Source of the DNA: an uncultured Bacteroidota bacterium
GTDB taxonomy: Bacteria > Bacteroidota > Bacteroidia > Flavobacteriales > Flavobacteriaceae
Length of the DNA stretch: 64,000 nucleotides
Direction: 5' to 3'
Assembly (NCBI GenBank): GCA_902613595.1
Contig: CACMHY010000001.1
Span: forward strand, 310,001 to 374,000
Shown here piece by piece: positions 30,785 through 38,977 of the stretch (positions within the stretch are counted from its first letter, which is position 1; each line of letters begins with the position of its first letter). The notes under the pieces are model-generated. The model was not told the origin of the DNA, did not search any database, and saw only the letters and a list, made by a program, of their open reading frames with translations. The position numbers and the translations under genes were made by a program.

Positions 30785-30915
30785 CTAATTTTTTTGATTA
30801 GGATAGTGGTTTTTGAGTTTTTTTTAAACAGAAGTTTACAAATTAAAAATGAAGAACTTTATTCAAAAAAAATAAATTGTTTCAGAAATAAATTTTGCAT
30901 CTATCTTGAAGTAAA

Positions 30916-30958
30916 AATGTCTCTTTAAATATCGTAGTCCAACAAATTAAAAGACATT
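30916..30958 (-). terminator. Imperfect inverted repeat after the 30-residue ORF
   Basis: AATGTCTTTTAA (minus strand, 30958-30947) pairs with TTTAAAGAGACATT-type sequence ending at 30916, with an 18-base loop, and a TTTTTAC follows. It lies 5 bases after the stop of the small ORF and well upstream of the tuf promoter box. It could terminate a short upstream transcript, but the AT-rich stem makes it weak. Confidence 0.3.
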
Positions 30959-30963
30959 AATTT

Positions 30964-31056
30964 TTAATCAAAAAGATATAGATAAATAAAAAATCCTGCT
31001 GAAATCCATAGTAAAAGGGCTATAAAAAGTTTTTGTGTTTTTGATAAGTTATCCAT
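30964..31056 (-). CDS. Putative 30-residue single-helix membrane protein
   Basis: From ATG at 31056 the frame reads MDNLSKTQKLFIALLLWISA followed by a further hydrophobic GFFIYLYLF and a stop at 30964. This gives a polar N-terminus of nine residues and one complete transmembrane helix. It lies in the ~450-base stretch between tuf and the lipoprotein gene that otherwise holds no gene, and is followed by an inverted repeat. I do not recognise the family. The clean N-in helix pattern supports a real small gene, but an AT-rich chance frame remains possible. Confidence 0.45.
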   Translation of the reverse strand: MDNLSKTQKLFIALLLWISAGFFIYLYLFD

Positions 31057-31190
31057 TGAATTAAATTTTGACTTGATTTTGCTTTAAAACTTAAATATCT
31101 GAAATTTTGGATGTTTATGGAAAATTTTTAAAATTGAGTAATCAAGTATTTTTATTTTAATTTTTGTGTGTAGACTTTTATAATTTCAAA

Positions 31191-32246
31191 ATGCAATCAA
31201 AATTTATATTTAATTTTTTTAGAAAATTCATTTTTCTCCTTTTTCTTGGATGTTCAAGTGAAGAGGCTTTGTCTGAATCCGAAAACTTCTTAAACAATAA
31301 TTTGGAAAATAAAAATATCATTGTTGCTGGATCAACCCTAGGTGATGGAGCTGTTATTTGGATAAATCAAAATAAGATTACTTTGATCGGTGATTCAGAT
31401 GAGGCTACAGGGTTATTTTTTCACAATGAAAAGATTTATGTTACTGGATGGAAATATGGTGGGACCGGAAGTATTTGGAGTTTAAATTTAGATGGTACAG
31501 ATCAAACATTAATTGAACTTGAAGGTCAATTTTCTGAAGGACAACGCATTATTTTACACGATGATGATATTTATGTAGGAGGATATTTTCAAAATGGATC
31601 GTGCTATTGGAAGAATGGTGAAAAATTCAATTTGACAACTAATGCTGATTCTATGTCATGGGGAATAGAACTGGATTCTGAAAACAATATTTATAATGTT
31701 GGATACTACATGAAATCTCACAACTTGATACCAGCTTTTTGGAAAAATAAAAGAAGAGTGAATCTAAACCGGCCAAGACATGGAGACGGAGAAGCTAAAT
31801 ACATTAAAATCCTTGGAAGTAAGAAAATTATAGCTGGAACTGTAATGGCACCTCACAATTTTCTCGGCTATTTAACAAAGCCGACATATTGGACAAATGG
31901 GGCTCGAACCTCATGCCAAATTGGATCTGTTGATGATGGTTGGCAGAACAGTGATGTGTTTGATTTATTCATAGATGAAGAAGAAAATATTTACTTGGCT
32001 GGCTTTTCCCAAGACATGGACTCTGAATATCCAACTTATTGGAAAAATTGTCAGAAATATATTCTAGAAAATGGTGAAACCTCAGGTGTTATAAGAAGTT
32101 TGAAAGTAGTTGATGGTAAAATTATATCTGCTGGGACTAAATCCTATTTTCCCGGTACACCTTGCATATGGGTAGGAGACGAACCATTTGTTTTAGAAGA
32201 AAATGATGTTGGTGAAGTTTGGGATATGCTGATTTTAGATAAATAA
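31191..32246 (+). CDS. Lipoprotein with seven propeller-like WKNG repeats
   Basis: From the ATG at 31191 the protein has about 351 residues. The signal peptide ends in LLFLGCSS (lipidated Cys near residue 21). The rest is built of seven related units of about 40-50 residues. Each begins with a strand like NIIVAG, KIYVTG, DIYVGG, NIYNVG, KIIAG, NIYLAG or KIISAG and ends with a Trp strand such as AVIWINQN, CYWKNGEKF, AFWKNKRRV, TYWTNG, TYWKNC or CIWVGDEPF. Seven units fit a beta-propeller. It is probably surface- or periplasm-exposed and may bind a ligand or protein. No catalytic motif is seen. A TTG at 31164 opens the frame earlier but breaks the signal peptide. Confidence 0.72.
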   Translation: MQSKFIFNFFRKFIFLLFLGCSSEEALSESENFLNNNLENKNIIVAGSTLGDGAVIWINQNKITLIGDSDEATGLFFHNEKIYVTGWKYGGTGSIWSLNLDGTDQTLIELEGQFSEGQRIILHDDDIYVGGYFQNGSCYWKNGEKFNLTTNADSMSWGIELDSENNIYNVGYYMKSHNLIPAFWKNKRRVNLNRPRHGDGEAKYIKILGSKKIIAGTVMAPHNFLGYLTKPTYWTNGARTSCQIGSVDDGWQNSDVFDLFIDEEENIYLAGFSQDMDSEYPTYWKNCQKYILENGETSGVIRSLKVVDGKIISAGTKSYFPGTPCIWVGDEPFVLEENDVGEVWDMLILDK

Positions 32247-32259
32247 TTTTTTTTTAAAA

Positions 32260-32466
32260 CTATAACTTGCAAGTATTAGCGCCAAAAAAACGGTAAATAA
32301 CGCACATACCGGAAATTGCATTAAAGAGTAAAATACCCCCAACAATAGCCAAGACTATTGAGTATGGGTCATACTCATAAACAATGGGAGCGGGAATTAG
32401 AATAAGTGATAGAATAAATCTAAGCACTCTTTCAGAGTTATTTTGATTAGTAGTAAAAAGCTTCAT
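32260..32466 (-). CDS. DUF2892-family small membrane protein
   Basis: The 68 residues have two transmembrane helices (VLRFILSLILIPAPIVY and IVLAIVGGILLFNAISG) and the NxxGxxxR-like start and CVIYRFFGANTC end of the DUF2892 (YgaP membrane part) family. Free-standing DUF2892 proteins are common in Bacteroidetes, sometimes near rhodaneses. Their role is unknown. It is convergent with the lipoprotein gene. Confidence 0.82.
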   Translation of the reverse strand: MKLFTTNQNNSERVLRFILSLILIPAPIVYEYDPYSIVLAIVGGILLFNAISGMCVIYRFFGANTCKL

Positions 32467-32548
32467 AATTTAATTTTATTGAAATTATGAATTTTTTTTA
32501 AGTCATTTTTTCTTAAAAATTTGAATATGTCGAAACTTATCTCTCTAA

Positions 32549-33070
32549 TCAATCATTATCTTGATCGGGGTACTCCTCCATTTTATTTTTTTCTTCAGAA
32601 ACATGTACTTCTAACTCTATTTCAATCATGAATTCGGGTAATGCCAGCTCTTTTACACCTAACCAGGAACCTGTTGGGAATCTATCACCATAAATATCAT
32701 TTCGATATGAAGCAACCTCTAAAAATTTTCCCATATCAGTTGTAAAAATATTCTCCACTACAACATCTTCAAATGAAGTGTTGAAATGTTCTAGGATTTT
32801 TTGCAAATCTGAATAACAATTTTTCATTTGCTGTTCTAAATTCCCTGTAGCAGTTGGGCTACCCTCATTATCCATACTAACGGCTCCAGAAATTTTAATT
32901 TGATTACAAATTTTCACCGCATGAGAATACCCATAGGCCTTTTCAACCTCAGGTCTTAGTAAAAAATATTCAGGGTCTGAGTCACAATTATTTTCAGAAT
33001 TTGCTTTACTGTTAGTTTGAGTGCAAGACACTATTAGAATGGTAATTAATGTTAAAAATGTTTTTTTCAT
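32549..33070 (-). CDS. Exported RidA/YjgF-family lipoprotein
   Basis: This 173-residue protein carries a lipoprotein signal (LITILIVSCTQ, Cys near residue 16). It is followed by a RidA-like domain with YGYSHAVKICNQIKISGAVS (about 46-65), LEQQMKNCYSDLQKIL, VVVENIFTTDMGKF and FPTGSWLGVKELALPEFMIEIEL. Cytosolic RidA hydrolyses reactive enamines/imines using a conserved Arg. At that position this protein has Ser-Trp-Leu rather than the usual Arg-rich pattern, so deaminase activity is doubtful. Exported RidA-like proteins are common in Bacteroidetes, and their function is unknown. Confidence 0.8.
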   Translation of the reverse strand: MKKTFLTLITILIVSCTQTNSKANSENNCDSDPEYFLLRPEVEKAYGYSHAVKICNQIKISGAVSMDNEGSPTATGNLEQQMKNCYSDLQKILEHFNTSFEDVVVENIFTTDMGKFLEVASYRNDIYGDRFPTGSWLGVKELALPEFMIEIELEVHVSEEKNKMEEYPDQDND

Positions 33071-33137
33071 TGTTTTAAATTTTAGTTAAAAATACTCTAC
33101 AATAATCTTAAATGTTGATCAAATTATAGAGTCTACA

Positions 33138-34040
33138 TCAATCTAATATAAATTTATTTATTAATGATTGATGATTCTCTTTTGTTTCATAATCAGTGGT
33201 GAATAATAAATATTCATAAAGTCTCATTCCATCCACTTTTTCATTTAATTGCAAGTCCTTTTTTTTATCATAAATTTTTTCCCAAGTGTTTCTTACAGAG
33301 GTCCATTTATCCTTATTTTCATTCCACCAACTTTCCGCTAGAGAACATTTTTTATTTGATACTTTTTTGTAAGTATTTATTCCCTTTTCCTCTGCTAGCA
33401 AAATAGTTTCATTATCATTTTTTAAAATCTTTTTATTGTCTTGAATATGTATCCAGCCTTGATCAGTAATTTGATGTCTATTGTTTCTGATCATTAGATT
33501 ATAATCTTTTCTCTTTGTTCTCTCTCTTCTAGGAAGTGGAGCATTAGAAACGTTTTCCCAATAACTTTTACCATCAACATGTATCCAAGTGCCAGTCCCC
33601 TCATATCTTGGGCTATCATCAACTTGATAAACCTTTTGAGTCCATTGACCTTTAACATCTATTTTTGGCAAATTCAAGTATTCCCATTTATTATTTGTTG
33701 AATAATCGTAGAGATCGCGATTTTGATAAATCCAGTCTTGTCTCCAATGCTTAACTATCATTTTCTCTTTACCATAGCCAACAACAAGTAAATGCTGGAT
33801 TGATATTTTTTTCTTTTCATTTATAATTGGTAATGCAAATTCTAGTGCATAAGATCTGTAATCTTTTGAAGGCTTATAATTTTCATCATCAATATGTTGA
33901 AATGTCTCCGTAAATTTAAATTCAATCTCAAAGCAACCACACATTTTTAAAATTGAATTTCTGTCTTTATTTATTCTACTCTGGCTAAAAAGATTAGAAA
34001 CGAAAGAAGTTAATACCAAAATAAAAACCCTAATATTCAT
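33138..34040 (-). CDS. DUF6607-like exported protein
   Basis: The protein is 300 residues with a signal peptide (VFILVLTSFVSNLFSQ). A compact domain beginning MCGCFEIEFKFTETF (about residues 32-46) follows. It is rich in Trp and aromatic residues (VVGYGKEKMIVKHWRQDW, KGQWTQKVYQVDDSPRYEG, GTWIHVDGKSYWENVS) and ends with a Trp-rich SLAESWWNENKDKW segment. This matches the Bacteroidetes family I know as DUF6607, of unknown function, probably periplasmic. It is divergent from the DUF6686-like gene. Confidence 0.75.
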   Translation of the reverse strand: MNIRVFILVLTSFVSNLFSQSRINKDRNSILKMCGCFEIEFKFTETFQHIDDENYKPSKDYRSYALEFALPIINEKKKISIQHLLVVGYGKEKMIVKHWRQDWIYQNRDLYDYSTNNKWEYLNLPKIDVKGQWTQKVYQVDDSPRYEGTGTWIHVDGKSYWENVSNAPLPRRERTKRKDYNLMIRNNRHQITDQGWIHIQDNKKILKNDNETILLAEEKGINTYKKVSNKKCSLAESWWNENKDKWTSVRNTWEKIYDKKKDLQLNEKVDGMRLYEYLLFTTDYETKENHQSLINKFILD

Positions 34041-34132
34041 AATTAAACACTTTTTAAATTTATTTTTAAAATTATTAAATTTATTTAGATTAAATATAAA
34101 TAAGGAATTATATTTACTAAAATTTTATTAGG

Positions 34133-34488
34133 ATGAGAAATGAAGAAACATTGATAAAAAAAATGGTTTTGGTCAATTATCATATTGTAATAATTGTAAA
34201 TTGTTTTATTTAAAATTTTCCAGCGTATTAATCGAACTGACTCACAAAGAATTTAAAGCCTTTCATTTGGTTGTTAAAGACATTGACACAAATTATTGGG
34301 AAAAAATAAATAAATATTCAAATAAATGTAGAATTTATCCAATATCAACAAGCCAACAAAATTTAGTCCTAATTTTTAATAAAAGTGAATTACAAGCTCT
34401 AAAGGAATTGGTGTTAATTACTAAATCTGAGAATAGCAATTATGCATCCCTTTTTGATATAAATCAAAAAAGATTCTTTTTAAACTAA
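34133..34488 (+). pseudogene. DUF6686-like small protein, frameshifted at an A8 tract
   Basis: An ATG at 34133 reads MRNEETLIKK up to a run of eight A (34156-34163). There the frame changes: in the +1-inserted frame the product continues NGFGQLSYCNNCKLFYLKFS and then IELTHKEFKAF..., ending at 34488 with about 118 residues in total. The CxxC followed by a hydrophobic-aromatic strand and a T-x-x-E-F helix is typical of a short Bacteroidetes family I know as DUF6686. As written, the A8 tract breaks the gene; nine A would restore it. It could be a real frameshift, an assembly error in a homopolymer, or transcriptional slippage. The downstream frame alone has only a TTG (34201) and lacks the CxxC. 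Confidence 0.6.
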
Positions 34489-34505
34489 CCTAAATTGATT
34501 ATCTC

Positions 34506-34886
34506 TTAATTTATAAATGGATTAATAAGCTCGATCAGTAAAAAAAACCAAGCTATAATTAAAATAAGTCCACCTATTGGGGTCAAAGGTCCCAACCATT
34601 TTAAATTAATCTTTATTAGACTTTTAATCGAAAGAAAAAAAATACTAAAGGAAAATACACATGTTCCAATAACAAAAAATTTAAATACTAATGGATTAAT
34701 ATCTAGGTAGAATTGAGGTACGATCATTAAAACTAATCCATGATACATTAGATATCTTACTCCAACTTCAAAGGATTGGATCGCTGAATCTGATATATTT
34801 TTTTTTAAATAATGAGATGTAAAGGCCCCAAGAATTACCGAAAAAAGGCAAAAGGAAGCACCTAAAATTTCATTGACATATAACAT
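34506..34886 (-). CDS. DUF423-family membrane protein (first copy)
   Basis: The 126 residues contain four transmembrane helices and the DUF423 pattern: an N-terminal GASFCLFSVILGAFTSHYL (about residues 9-27), the FEVGVRYLMYHGLVL segment with a conserved His, and the C-terminal LGPLTPIGGLILIIAWF. Family members are small inner-membrane proteins of unknown function. A second DUF423 gene lies at 41.1 kb in the same accessory block. Confidence 0.88.
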   Translation of the reverse strand: MLYVNEILGASFCLFSVILGAFTSHYLKKNISDSAIQSFEVGVRYLMYHGLVLMIVPQFYLDINPLVFKFFVIGTCVFSFSIFFLSIKSLIKINLKWLGPLTPIGGLILIIAWFFLLIELINPFIN

Positions 34887-35177
34887 TTTATAAATTTAAA
34901 AAGTGTAATTAAAACTAATCGTTTTAAAAATAATTTTAACCTCTGCGAGGAGATATTTGAAATTCTAATATAAATCTATAAAAAGAGTGGGGAGCAAATA
35001 ACAAGGATTTATCCATCAGTCATTATCCTACTTCATTACCATATCCCCACATTTAAACAAATCAATAAAATATTACGAACAATATTTAAAATTCAAAAAA
35101 TTCTCTAATAATTGATATGTTCTAGGATATTTAAGCCTAATACCTGTATAATGAAAACTTATTTATAAGATTAATTG
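34887..35177. other. Intergenic region with a nested inverted repeat
   Basis: No gene was found in this ~290-base stretch between the first DUF423 gene and the GH30 gene. GTGGGGA (34987-34993) is complementary to TCCCCAC (35044-35050), and inside this AAGGAT (35003-35008) faces ATCCT (35025-35029). It could form a ~64-nt nested hairpin in RNA, but there is no family I can match. Confidence 0.3.
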
Positions 35178-36638
35178 CTAGTAGATTAGTGATTGAATTG
35201 AATGAGGTAGAATGCTTAATCGAGCTTCATATTCTCCAACAATTAATTTGTAGTCAATATTTTGGTTGGTTTTATTCATCACGACAGTAACAATTTTACC
35301 ATCAGGATTTTGAAAAGATGTACTTTCAATTGTACTTCTACTTACAGAAGTACTTATCCTTTTGGACTTGGGTCTAATAAATTTGGAGAAATGTCCAATA
35401 TAAAAATAACTAGGTGTATATATTAGTTCATTTGTTTGCGTATTTGCATGTATTGGTGCAAAACAATAATTTTTTACATGATTAGGACCGCCATTTTGAT
35501 TTAATAATATGTTCCAATCAGTCCAACCTACAGTTCCACTATTGAAATCATTAATCATAGAGTTACCATATCGCTCAGCATTAGACCATCTATTATAATG
35601 ATCTGAATCAAATCTTTCCTGACAACCTTCGGTAAAAAGAAGATTAATGGAGGGATAAGACTCTTTGATATTTTTTAAGTTATCATACTTAGGATCGCCA
35701 CCTGTCCATGTCTCATACCAATGAAACCCAATACCCCATGCGTATTTCATTGCTTCAGGATCTTCAAAAATAGTATTCGCGCGATGAGAAATTAGATCTC
35801 TATTGTGGTCCCATACAATAATATTTTTATCTCCATATCCGACTTTTTCGAAAGTAGGTCCTAAAAATTTTTTTAAAAAGTCTCTTTCTTCTTCTGCCGA
35901 GTATATACATGATTCCCAACGCTGTGTTGCCATTGGCTCATTTTGAATAGTCACTCCCCATACAGGAATGCCCTCAGCCTCATAGGCTTCGATAAATTTC
36001 ACAAAATAATTAGCCCAAGATTGATAATATTTTGGTAGAAGTTTACCCCCTCTAAGCATATTATTATTAGTTTTCATAAATGCGGGTGGACTCCACGGGC
36101 TTGCATAAAAAACCAAATTTTCTTTAATCAAATCTATTGAACGCTTTATTAAAGGAATACGTTTTTTTTTGTCTTTTTCGATACTGAATGTTTTTAATTT
36201 ATCATCACCTTCTTCAATATAGGTATGACTTCCTAAACCAAAATCACTACTATGGATACTTGTCCTGATAATATTGTAATTTATCCCATCCTCAGTAAAA
36301 TATGCTTTTAAAAACTCTTTTTGTTTAGTGTTGCTTAACTTGGAGAAAACTTCTGCAGATGCATCCGTAATTGCACCTCCAATTCCCAAAAACTCTTGAA
36401 ATTTCTTTTTTGGATTAACAAAAACTCCAATTTCAGTTTCCAAGGGTTGACTTGTTTTTATAAATTTAGATGACTCTATTTGGGTTAATTTCAAATTTGT
36501 GTTTTCCGCAGTAACAAAAACATTTAATTCTTTATCTTCAAAATTATACTCTCCTGTTTCATATGAGTACTGGGCAAAAATAAATTTTTGTAAAATAAAA
36601 ATGAAAGCAAATAAAATGTGTAGTTGATTTTTTTTCAT
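35178..36638 (-). CDS. Secreted glycoside hydrolase family 30 enzyme
   Basis: The 486-residue protein has a signal peptide of about 22 residues (FAFIFILQKFIFAQ). The GH30 catalytic (beta/alpha)8 barrel begins at FLGIGGAITDASAEVF (about residue 83), with YASPWSPPAFMKT, the acid/base Glu in TIQNEP (residue 234) and the nucleophile Glu in LFTEGC (residue 337). A C-terminal beta domain of about 70 residues follows. GH30 members hydrolyse beta-1,6-glucans, glucosylceramides, xylans or related chains; the overall likeness is to the subfamily 1/3 type. It probably digests algal or microbial polysaccharide outside the cytoplasm. No SusC/SusD pair is present, so this is not a typical utilisation locus. 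Confidence 0.92.
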   Translation of the reverse strand: MKKNQLHILFAFIFILQKFIFAQYSYETGEYNFEDKELNVFVTAENTNLKLTQIESSKFIKTSQPLETEIGVFVNPKKKFQEFLGIGGAITDASAEVFSKLSNTKQKEFLKAYFTEDGINYNIIRTSIHSSDFGLGSHTYIEEGDDKLKTFSIEKDKKKRIPLIKRSIDLIKENLVFYASPWSPPAFMKTNNNMLRGGKLLPKYYQSWANYFVKFIEAYEAEGIPVWGVTIQNEPMATQRWESCIYSAEEERDFLKKFLGPTFEKVGYGDKNIIVWDHNRDLISHRANTIFEDPEAMKYAWGIGFHWYETWTGGDPKYDNLKNIKESYPSINLLFTEGCQERFDSDHYNRWSNAERYGNSMINDFNSGTVGWTDWNILLNQNGGPNHVKNYCFAPIHANTQTNELIYTPSYFYIGHFSKFIRPKSKRISTSVSRSTIESTSFQNPDGKIVTVVMNKTNQNIDYKLIVGEYEARLSILPHSIQSLIY

Positions 36639-36671
36639 TAGTCTTGGTATAATATATTTAAGTTCTTTTAA

Positions 36672-37034
36672 TTAATCCTTATAAGCATATTTAACTAGTA
36701 AATGTAAAGAGGTATACTCAAGCGTCTTTTCGTGAGTTGCTTCTAGAATGATCTTTGGAGCTTTTCCAGCTTTTTCTGCCTCAATCCATCTAGTTACACA
36801 TAGACACCATCTATCACCTTCTTTAAGACCTGGGAATTGATAAAGAGGTACGGGTGTAATTAGATCATTCCCTTTTGAAGCTGAAAATTTTAAAAACTCA
36901 TCTGTAATTACTGCACAAACAGTATGTGTTCCAGTGTCTTGGGAAATTGTTCTGCACAAACCATCCCTAAAATAACCTGTCATTGGGTTTGTACAACAAA
37001 CTTTAATAGGTTCACCAAAAATATTTTTTTCCAT
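36672..37034 (-). CDS. DUF2237-family protein
   Basis: From the ATG at 37034 (MEKNIFGEPIKVCCTNPMTG) the protein has 120 residues and contains the DUF2237 pattern: GYFRDGLCRT, a conserved DTGTHTVCAVIT, FPGLKEGDRWCLCVTRW and a C-terminal EATHEKTLEYTSLHLLVKYA. Several Cys and His residues are conserved and could bind a metal. The function is unknown. A GTG five codons earlier is open but gives a poor match. Confidence 0.88.
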   Translation of the reverse strand: MEKNIFGEPIKVCCTNPMTGYFRDGLCRTISQDTGTHTVCAVITDEFLKFSASKGNDLITPVPLYQFPGLKEGDRWCLCVTRWIEAEKAGKAPKIILEATHEKTLEYTSLHLLVKYAYKD

Positions 37035-37093
37035 GATCAAATTGAACACTTACATTAAAACTTCTAAAAAGGCTTTTGTAATATAATGAATCA

Positions 37094-37684
37094 TCAATTT
37101 TTTTTAACATATTTCAGAAGTAAATTGAGTAAAATACCATAGGCTGGTAAAAAGAAAATGAAACCAATTATTATTTTTATGACCGCTTGGGTACTTGCTA
37201 TTTCAACCCAATTATCTGACATATACATATTTTCTGAGCTGTAGAAAGCAGCAAAAAAGAAAACATATGAATCAATTACATTAGAAATTACAGTAGACAA
37301 TGAAGGAGCTATCCACCAAGATTTGTATTTTTCTCGTATCGCCTGAAAGGCATAAATATCAATTGTCATACCTAGGGCATAGGCAGTTGCACTTGCAATG
37401 CCTATTCTTACCGCCACAGAAAAAAAATTACCTTCAAAGAAAACCACTAGGATAGATGAAATAATTGCCAGAGGATACGAGAAAAAAATAGTCTTTTGGG
37501 CAATTCTTTTACCAACTAATCTTACTGTGAGATCTGTTGCAACGACAACAAGAGGAAAAATCAGTGCACCCCAAGTGATTTTGAAATCATACACATTTAA
37601 TGGTATAGCTACTAGTGCATTTGATAAAGTGGTAATAAAAACGTGAATTATGATCAAAAAAAACAATAGATTTTTATTCTTCAT
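37094..37684 (-). CDS. YhhQ/VUT-family 7-deazaguanine (queuosine precursor) transporter
   Basis: This 196-residue inner-membrane protein has about six helices. Family features are visible at NVYDFKITWGALIFPLVVVATDLTVRLVG (about residues 30-58, with the conserved D-x-T) and at AFQAIREKYKSWWIAPSLST, followed by DSYVFFFAAFY. YhhQ in E. coli takes up preQ0/preQ1, and the family is annotated accordingly. Together with queD at 15.3 kb it suggests both synthesis and salvage of queuosine precursors; the other que genes are not in the window. It starts 19 bases after the phosphoribosyltransferase gene. Confidence 0.85.
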   Translation of the reverse strand: MKNKNLLFFLIIIHVFITTLSNALVAIPLNVYDFKITWGALIFPLVVVATDLTVRLVGKRIAQKTIFFSYPLAIISSILVVFFEGNFFSVAVRIGIASATAYALGMTIDIYAFQAIREKYKSWWIAPSLSTVISNVIDSYVFFFAAFYSSENMYMSDNWVEIASTQAVIKIIIGFIFFLPAYGILLNLLLKYVKKN

Positions 37685-37703
37685 TTATTTTAATTCAATA
37701 GGA

Positions 37704-38156
37704 TTAGTTAAGATTTTCCCAAGGAAATATAATCCAATTTGGATTTATATTTTTATCAATTATTTTACCTTTAAAATCTACTTTAAAGTTACTAGACTTA
37801 TTTTCAATCAAAGATGTATAACTAAAATTAGCCTTATATTCAGCTAAGGAATTTTTGACAAAATTAAATGTAGCTCCTGTGTCATTTATGTCGTCTACTA
37901 TTAGAATATTTTTTTCCAATTTGGCCGACTCTAATAAATTAGAAATATTAATATTATTCTTCATATCTCTAAGTTGAATATCTATAACATGATGAGGGAT
38001 ATTCAGTATATGAGAAAGGTAAACTCCTGGAATACACCCTCCCCTATTTATGCTAAAAATTATTTCGGGGAAAAAATTTGATCGATTTATTTGATTTTTT
38101 ATTTCTACTAATGCTAATTCCACCTCTTTTTGGCTGAAGTAATCTTTTTTTTTCAT
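37704..38156 (-). CDS. Purine-type phosphoribosyltransferase (Gpt-like)
   Basis: From the ATG at 38156 the protein has about 150 residues. The PRPP-binding loop ILIVDDINDTGATF (about residues 85-98) is clear, and FSINRGGCIPGVYLS resembles the family's first loop. Size and order suggest a xanthine/guanine-type salvage enzyme that transfers ribose-5-phosphate from PRPP to a purine base. The base specificity is not readable. It is cotranscribed with the YhhQ-type transporter, so a link to deazapurine or purine salvage is possible. A GTG two codons upstream is also open. Confidence 0.82.
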   Translation of the reverse strand: MKKKDYFSQKEVELALVEIKNQINRSNFFPEIIFSINRGGCIPGVYLSHILNIPHHVIDIQLRDMKNNINISNLLESAKLEKNILIVDDINDTGATFNFVKNSLAEYKANFSYTSLIENKSSNFKVDFKGKIIDKNINPNWIIFPWENLN

Positions 38157-38351
38157 GATCACGTTTTTAATAGTTTGACTCTTAGGGAATTTAATAATTG
38201 ACTAAAAAGAAAGTTCTTAAAATAAATATCACAACTTTTTTTTGTTAAAATAGGAATATACAAACATTATACTTTTTCAATGTTTATTAGTTTCTCTTAA
38301 ATTTATGTTCTTTGGCTTTTAAAAAGTATATTGTCGTAATTACATAACCAT

Positions 38352-38837
38352 ATGAAAAAAGGTATTTTAATATTATTTTTTGTTACATTTTTACTGTGTA
38401 CCATATATATTATATCTAAAAAACCTTCCAACGACTCAAGAGAAATTTCAATAAAAGAAAAAATAAAAACCGAAATTGCGAATGATGTATTTATTCCGAG
38501 TGAATACGACGATAAAGGGATTTTATTTTTAAATCAAGTAAAAAATAAAGAGAGTTATTTTCCTAAATATGAGGTCAGAATCACAAATAATGTACATGTC
38601 ACATCAGGAGACTGGAGGTTTTTTCAAGAGAATTATGATCATATAGGAAATGTTAAGCTAGTTATAGAAATTTCAAAAAATGTATTTAATGATTTAAAAA
38701 AACAGGCTGATATCAATTTATTAAATCCTAATCTTAATGTAGAAATAAAGGGTATTTATGAATGTTTAAATATTTGTTTTGAGAGAATAAAGCAAACTGA
38801 TGGAAGGTGGGGTAATCAATGTAATTGCATAAATTAA
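38352..38837 (+). CDS. Unrecognised membrane-anchored or exported protein
   Basis: I do not recognise this 161-residue protein. It begins with a hydrophobic segment (ILILFFVTFLLCTIYII, about residues 5-21), so it is anchored in the inner membrane or exported. The rest is soluble with a mixed strand/helix pattern, and the C-terminus has four Cys, in YECLNICFE and WGNQCNCIN, that could form disulphides. It is a single plus-strand gene in the accessory block with no informative neighbours. Confidence 0.6.
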   Translation: MKKGILILFFVTFLLCTIYIISKKPSNDSREISIKEKIKTEIANDVFIPSEYDDKGILFLNQVKNKESYFPKYEVRITNNVHVTSGDWRFFQENYDHIGNVKLVIEISKNVFNDLKKQADINLLNPNLNVEIKGIYECLNICFERIKQTDGRWGNQCNCIN

Positions 38838-38977
38838 TATTGAAACACCTCATCTGAACATTTATTTGTGTGGCCAAAAATAACGGCTTATTTTGATTAA
38901 CGAATTCCAAAACAAGGTCAACACAAATTAAAATAAAAACTTTTTTTTCTTTGTATTTTTAACTTTAAATAAAAATT

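Noticed and set aside
30743-30963. Attachment-site duplicate of tRNA-Thr(GGT) near tuf
   Set aside because: I looked for the 3' part of the tRNA (the region of CATTGGC with the T-arm) in this stretch and found no copy, so tRNA-targeted integration is not supported.
34201-34488. Independent 95-residue gene starting at TTG 34201
   Set aside because: The family similarity begins upstream in the same frame with a CxxC segment, so the TTG start would remove a conserved part; a frameshift of a longer gene explains it better.
38838-38977. Small gene between the 161-residue protein and the four-helix membrane protein
   Set aside because: No frame of more than about 20 codons with a sensible start or composition is present.
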